A model generated the notes under the pieces. The model ran no database searches, was not told the DNA's origin, and saw nothing but the letters and a program-made list of their open reading frames with translations. Positions 60,179 to 64,000 of a DNA stretch of 64,000 nt are shown one piece after another. This stretch comes from Atopobacter phocae ATCC BAA-285. GTDB lineage: Bacteria > Bacillota > Bacilli > Lactobacillales > Aerococcaceae. Both the position numbers and the translations under genes were made by a program. The stretch lies in assembly GCF_000526675.1 (NCBI RefSeq), contig NZ_JAGN01000002.1, forward strand, positions 1 through 64,000. The letters run 5' to 3'. The first letter of the stretch is position 1; each line of letters starts with the position of its first letter.

Positions 60179-60553
60179 ATGAATGAAATAGGGATTATCA
60201 TTGTATCTCACTCTGAATTAATTGCGCAGGGGATTGAACAACTCATTAAAGAAGTCGCACCGAATGTTGCTATTTCCGCTGTTGGTGGAACAGAAGATGG
60301 CGATATTGGTACTAGTTTTGAAAAAGTGATGGAGGCGGTTGAATCGAATCCATCTCATACTTTGTTAACCTTCTTTGATTTAGGAAGTGCACGAATGAAC
60401 TTAGACATGGTTAGCGATATGACTGAAAAAGAGATGACCATCTACTCTGTGCCTGTTGTTGAAGGTGCCTATACTGCAGCCGCATTACTTGAAGCACAAG
60501 CAGATTTAACAGCGATTAACGAACAACTTAATGCTTTAACCATTCAAAAATAA
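60179..60553 (+). CDS. dhaM: Dihydroxyacetone kinase phosphotransfer subunit DhaM
   Basis: A 124-aa single-domain EIIA-Man-like protein that carries phosphate from HPr to DhaL-ADP. The active-site His is in IIIVSHSELIAQGIEQL; TFFDLGSARMN and VVEGAYTAALL-like segments match the family. It is the short form without fused HPr or EI domains. AAAGGAG precedes the ATG. A strong terminator follows. Confidence 0.95.
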   Translation: MNEIGIIIVSHSELIAQGIEQLIKEVAPNVAISAVGGTEDGDIGTSFEKVMEAVESNPSHTLLTFFDLGSARMNLDMVSDMTEKEMTIYSVPVVEGAYTAAALLEAQADLTAINEQLNALTIQK

Positions 60554-60556
60554 AAT

Positions 60557-60599
60557 AATCCCGTCAACTTCTTGCGTAACACAAGAAGTCGGCGGGATT
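60557..60599. terminator. Terminator shared by dhaKLM and metNIQ
   Basis: AATCCCGTCAACTTCTTG and CAAGAAGTCGGCGGGATT form a long stem with a 7-nt loop and T5, between convergent operons. Confidence 0.92.
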
Positions 60600-60618
60600 T
60601 TTCATTCTCTAAAAATAT

Positions 60619-61467
60619 TTATTTAAATGATTTCCATGCAGGGATTTGAGAACCTTTTGATGTTTGCTCAATCACTTTAATGGTTTCATCTGTTTGATAA
60701 ACTTCAACAATTTTCTTATAAATTGGGTTATCTTTGTCTTCATCACGTGACGCAATAATATTAATATATGGTCGTGCATCTTCGTTCACTTCTTCTAAAA
60801 AGATTGCATCTTTTGCCGGAATAAATCCAGCATCAACAGCGACATCACTATTAACTACGGCAATATCCACATCATTTAACGCGCGAGCTGTTTGAGAAGC
60901 ATCTAATTCCACTACTTCAATTTGTTTCTTATTATTCTTAATATCTTTGATTGTTGGCGTTTGACCAGCCGCTTGATCCAACTCGATTAAACCAGCTGTT
61001 TGAAGTAATAAAAGCGCGCGCCCACCGTTTGTCACATCATTTGGAATAGCTACTTTGGCGCCTTTTTTAAGTTGTTTTATTTCTTTTACTTGTTCTGAGT
61101 ATATGCCCATTGGTTCATTAATTGTTTGGCCAATCGAAACGATTTGTGTGCCGTGTTCTTCATTATAATTATCTAAAAAGAATTGATGTTGAAATGCATT
61201 TAAATCAATCGATCCATCCGCTAGTGCACGATTCGGTTGATTATAATCTGAGAAATTGACATATTCTAATGTTATATTTTCATCTTTCAAACGTTCTTTC
61301 ACATCATCCCAAACATCTGTATTAGCTCCCATGACACCTAATTTCACTGTCACAGCGTCTCCCAATTTGGCATCCTTCGCTTGTGTGCCTTGACTACCAC
61401 AAGCGGCTAAGCAAGTGATTACGCCGATACTTAATATACTTTTCACAACTTTTTTCCATCGTTTCAT
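60619..61467 (-). CDS. metQ: Methionine-binding lipoprotein MetQ
   Basis: The NlpA-family binding protein (282 aa) of the MetNIQ importer. Lipobox CLAACGS, LGVMGANTDVWDDV, FQHQFFLDNY and VAIPNDVTNGGRALLLLQTAGLIEL are present. It lies 14 nt after metI with GAAAGGAAG upstream of the ATG. Methionine as substrate is supported by the upstream T-box and the family. Confidence 0.96.
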   Translation of the reverse strand: MKRWKKVVKSILSIGVITCLAACGSQGTQAKDAKLGDAVTVKLGVMGANTDVWDDVKERLKDENITLEYVNFSDYNQPNRALADGSIDLNAFQHQFFLDNYNEEHGTQIVSIGQTINEPMGIYSEQVKEIKQLKKGAKVAIPNDVTNGGRALLLLQTAGLIELDQAAGQTPTIKDIKNNKKQIEVVELDASQTARALNDVDIAVVNSDVAVDAGFIPAKDAIFLEEVNEDARPYINIIASRDEDKDNPIYKKIVEVYQTDETIKVIEQTSKGSQIPAWKSFK

Positions 61468-61481
61468 ATGCTTCTTCCTTT

Positions 61482-62159
61482 CTAATGTTCAATCCGTTTT
61501 AAAATTCGATTACTAACTTCTTGTGTCACAAAAACAATTAGCAAAATCATAGCGGTCGTTACGATTGTCACATCTGTTTGATACCGATTATACCCTCTTA
61601 AAATCGCTAAATTCCCAAGACCACCTGCCCCAACAGCTCCAGCCATTGCCGTTAAACCAATAACATTAATAATCGTCAATGCAAAGGCACGAATAATTCC
61701 GGGTAAGCCTTCACGTAAATAAACGCGACATACAATTTCAGCGGGACTTAGGCCCATTGATTGTGCTGCTTCAATGACTCCTGGATCCACTTCTAGCAAA
61801 GCATTCTCGATTTGACGAGCAAAAAATGGCGTCGTTCCTGCCACTAAAGGTACGAGTGCAGCAGTTGCCCCGATTGCCGTTCCTACAATCAAACGAGTGA
61901 TTGTAACAAGTAAAGCCAATAAAATAATAAATGGAATCGCTCGTGTCATGTTAACAAATTGATCCAACACGCGATAAAGCATTGGACGTTCCAATAAACC
62001 GCCAGGACGCGTTACTAACATACATACTCCAATTACAGTTCCAAGTACTCCCGCAATAATACATGTCCATATCGACATATAGATGGTTTCCCATAACGCC
62101 TGCATAATCTCACTCCAAATAGGAAGGACATTCGGTAATAATTGATTAAATAGATTCAA
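61482..62159 (-). CDS. metI: Methionine ABC transporter permease MetI
   Basis: A 225-aa permease with about five helices and the coupling EAA-type segment (GVIEAAQSMGLSPAEIVCRV). The start is TTG at 62159, with a perfect AGGAGGT 8 nt upstream inside the end of metN, so the two genes overlap by 14 nt. Confidence 0.96.
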   Translation of the reverse strand: MNLFNQLLPNVLPIWSEIMQALWETIYMSIWTCIIAGVLGTVIGVCMLVTRPGGLLERPMLYRVLDQFVNMTRAIPFIILLALLVTITRLIVGTAIGATAALVPLVAGTTPFFARQIENALLEVDPGVIEAAQSMGLSPAEIVCRVYLREGLPGIIRAFALTIINVIGLTAMAGAVGAGGLGNLAILRGYNRYQTDVTIVTTAMILLIVFVTQEVSNRILKRIEH

Positions 62160-63234
62160 AACGATCCACCTCCTCTTGTTTCTTCATTGCTAATTCAACT
62201 GCTTGAATATCAATAATTGTTGTTGTCACATCGTTTGCCTTTAAGTAATTAAAAGCAGCTTGTCGTTGCTCCGATGTTCCTGCAATAGTCACCATGAGAC
62301 GCCCTACTGGAATACCTTGAATCATTTCAATATTACCGTATAAAATATTTGTTGATACATCAAACCGCTTGTATAAATCTTGAATTAATGGCTCACTCGT
62401 TGTTTCACCAACATATTTAAGTTCAACTAATTGTGCATCCTCACTTAACTGTGCTACTGTTTGATTCGTAATAATTGTTTCCAATGCTTGATCCATATGA
62501 GTTGCTGTTTGGATAAACTGTTGGGTTAATTCTTTCTTTGGTTGACTGAAAATCGTCACACTATCTCCCAATTCAATTACTTGTCCCGCTTCCATCACAG
62601 CTACACGATGACAGATTTCTTTAACGACTTGCATTTCATGTGTAATCATAACGATTGTTAGGTTTAACTGTTGATTTAATCGTTTAAGCAATTTCAAAAT
62701 TTGATTTGTTGTTTGAGGATCTAATGCACTAGTTGCTTCGTCACATAATAAAATTTCTGGATCATTTGCTAGTGCGCGCGCAATCGCTACGCGTTGCTTT
62801 TGTCCTCCTGATAGTTGGCTAGGATAACTTTTGGTCTTATCTTTTAAGCCAACCAAATCTAGTAATTGTAACGCTTTTTCTTCTTGTTCTTTTTTAGTCA
62901 ATCCACTTTTTTTCAATGGAAAAGCCACATTACTTACAACATTTAAACTATTCATTAAATTGAAATGTTGAAAAATCATACCAATTTTACGACGTTTTTC
63001 ACGTAATTCCTGCGCCTTTAATTGTGTCATATCCGTATCGCCAATACGAACGGTACCGCTACTTGGTCGTTGTAATAAATTAATAACACGAACTAACGTA
63101 CTTTTTCCAGCTCCAGAATAGCCAACAATTCCAAATATTTCACCTGCTTGAATTGTTAAAGAAACGTCCTTTACTGCATGCACGGTCTTTTTATCCGTTT
63201 GAAAGGTTACGTTTATTTGATCTAACTCAATCAT
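62146..63234 (-). CDS. metN: Methionine ABC transporter ATP-binding protein MetN
   Basis: The ATPase subunit (362 aa). Walker A GYSGAGKST, signature LSGGQKQRVAIARAL, Walker B ILLCDEATSALDP, switch His MITHEMQVV, and the C-terminal NIL/ACT-like domain (IPVGRLMVTIAG) that lets intracellular methionine inhibit transport. AAGGAG lies before the ATG. First gene after the T-box leader. Confidence 0.97.
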   Translation of the reverse strand: MIELDQINVTFQTDKKTVHAVKDVSLTIQAGEIFGIVGYSGAGKSTLVRVINLLQRPSSGTVRIGDTDMTQLKAQELREKRRKIGMIFQHFNLMNSLNVVSNVAFPLKKSGLTKKEQEEKALQLLDLVGLKDKTKSYPSQLSGGQKQRVAIARALANDPEILLCDEATSALDPQTTNQILKLLKRLNQQLNLTIVMITHEMQVVKEICHRVAVMEAGQVIELGDSVTIFSQPKKELTQQFIQTATHMDQALETIITNQTVAQLSEDAQLVELKYVGETTSEPLIQDLYKRFDVSTNILYGNIEMIQGIPVGRLMVTIAGTSEQRQAAFNYLKANDVTTTIIDIQAVELAMKKQEEVDRFESI

Positions 63235-63275
63235 TTGTCACACTCCTTCTCATTCTTTTCCTCGTATTTTTGATT

Positions 63276-63578
63276 AAAAAAAGTCCTTTCACTAGTTATC
63301 TAGTAAAAGGACGAATATATTTTCGTGGTACCACCTTTATTCGGAAGCGAACTTCCCTCAGCCCAACGTCATGAACTAATTAGTCGTGAGATTGGTTTCT
63401 CTTTTAACGGTGAGAGCTTCCGAAGTTACCTACTTATCGACAACTTATCCTAAAAGGCCATTTTCAACTCGTCTGAACTTAGCGTTTTCCACCTAACAAC
63501 GCCTCTCTATTAAGCATTCGAGCTTACTTTCCTTCTCAGTCAGATTTACTTATTAATTTAATGTTTTGATTAAGGTTA
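63276..63578 (-). ncRNA. Methionine T-box riboswitch with terminator
   Basis: The T-box core AAAGGTGGTACCACG (63338-63324) is followed by an intrinsic terminator (GTCCTTTTACTAG/CTAGTGAAAGGAC, 63312-63283, then T7). Stem I region contains AGTA-type and specifier-like sequences, with GAAAATGGCC placing an ATG Met codon at about 63461-63459. UGGU fits the A discriminator of tRNA-Met. Uncharged tRNA-Met should induce metNIQ. The 5' boundary follows the promoter and is approximate. Confidence 0.88.
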
Positions 63579-63584
63579 CATTAA

Positions 63585-63613
63585 ATATTACTCATATCAA
63601 GCTGTTATGTCAA
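63585..63613 (-). promoter_or_regulatory. Promoter of metNIQ
   Basis: TTGACA (63613-63608), a 17-nt spacer and TAATAT (63590-63585), just upstream of the T-box. Confidence 0.7.
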
Positions 63614-63668
63614 GTAGAACTTATCGATTGTTCTTCTTTTTATTATGGTTGAAATCCAATATATAAAA

Positions 63669-63710
63669 ATGCTTCCAAGGTTTAGTGTATGAACTAAGCC
63701 TTGAAAGCAT
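63669..63710 (-). terminator. Terminator after the right-edge LPXTG gene
   Basis: ATGCTT-CCAAGG-TTTAGT and its complementary ACTAA-CCTTG-AAGCAT form a long stem, followed by TTTTTATAT on the minus strand, about 60 nt after the stop at 63772. Confidence 0.85.
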
Positions 63711-63771
63711 CAATTCTCATAGTAATGATTTGGTTATTTCACTGAACAATCATTCCCCATGATTTTTTGAA

Positions 63772-64000
63772 TTATTCTTTTTCTTCTTTTTTAAAACCTG
63801 GGATAGCAAATCCTAACCCTGAAAGAACAGCAATGAAAGCAGCTCCTAATGAACTAACTGCACCGGTTTGAGGTAATTCTTCTTGCATTTGTTTAGTTGG
63901 TGTTTCTGTTTTCGGTGTTTCTGTTTTTGGTGTTTCTGTCTTTGGTGTTTCTGTCTTCGGTGTTTCTGTCTTCGGTGTTTCTGTCTTTGGTGTTTCTGTC
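63772..64000 (-). CDS. LPXTG wall-anchored protein, C-terminal part (partial)
   Basis: The last 75 residues of a surface protein that enters from the right edge. A Thr/Glu/Pro/Lys repeat region (TETPK units) is followed by TPTKQMQEE, the sorting motif LPQTGA, a hydrophobic helix (SLGAAFIAVLSGLGFAIPGF) and the tail KKEEKE. Function cannot be read without its N-terminal part. Its wall-spanning repeats are unlike the EVPKQ repeats of the VWA protein. Confidence 0.9.
   Translation of the reverse strand, partial: TETPKTETPKTETPKTETPKTETPKTETPKTETPTKQMQEELPQTGAVSSLGAAFIAVLSGLGFAIPGFKKEEKE
63899..64000 (-). repeat. 15-bp tandem repeats encoding TETPK
   Basis: Six complete 15-bp units of the form GGTGTTTCTGTYTTY plus 12 nt of a seventh reach the right edge of the window. 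Each encodes one TETPK unit of the wall-spanning region. Units differ only at third codon positions, indicating recent expansion. Confidence 0.95.

Overview
The window reads as a chromosomal segment of a low-GC Gram-positive coccus of the order Lactobacillales. The evidence is AT-rich intergenic DNA, strong AGGAGG ribosome sites, T-box and PyrR leader control, CcpA-like sites, YSIRK-type signal peptides and LPXTG anchors. The 5' end of a 16S rRNA gene lies at the left edge. A family such as Aerococcaceae is plausible, but the 187 bases of 16S are too few for me to name a genus.

Left third (1 to about 16,200) is a surface-protein island, transcribed leftward toward the rRNA operon. It holds a complete sortase-assembled pilus locus: VWA tip adhesin, backbone pilin, basal pilin and two class C sortases. 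Upstream of it lie a very large wall-anchored alpha-amylase with three starch-binding-like modules and a cre-like site on its promoter, a small secreted protein, and a second VWA wall protein with a damaged metal site. Another LPXTG protein runs off the right edge.

From 16,300 to 31,000: a YibE/YibF-like membrane pair, a nucleoside-gate-like membrane protein, an orphan oligopeptide-binding lipoprotein, an orphan MerB-like protein, a PhnA/YjdM protein, and a TrpXYZ-type ABC transporter. The transporter is preceded by what looks like a classical ribosome-mediated attenuator: a 17-codon leader with a Trp codon and five mutually exclusive RNA segments. Then come metG-tatD-rnmV and a PcsB/P60-like NlpC hydrolase with a WalR-like box upstream.

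From 31,000 to 48,500: tyrS behind a tyrosine T-box, a GTPase / NAD(P)H oxidoreductase / small coiled-coil operon, uracil permease behind a PyrR attenuator, and two U32-family (TrhP) genes separated by a metal-responsive ArsR regulator and a P1B-4 ATPase. A TPP-riboswitch thiamine salvage operon (thiM, thiE, HAD, thiD, methyltransferase, tenA) follows, then a D-2-hydroxyacid dehydrogenase, tRNA-Thr(CGU) and a sirtuin lacking the zinc cysteines.

From 48,500 to the end: a YknWXYZ-type MacB-like export system, lipL and a YwfO-type HD phosphohydrolase, the tsaB - double-GNAT rimI - tsaD operon, dhaKLM, and the metNIQ methionine importer behind a T-box. The region is notably dense in RNA-based control: two T-boxes, a TPP riboswitch, a PyrR attenuator and a probable Trp attenuator. 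Starts were moved from the longest open frame wherever the Shine-Dalgarno position decided them, and many genes use TTG or GTG.
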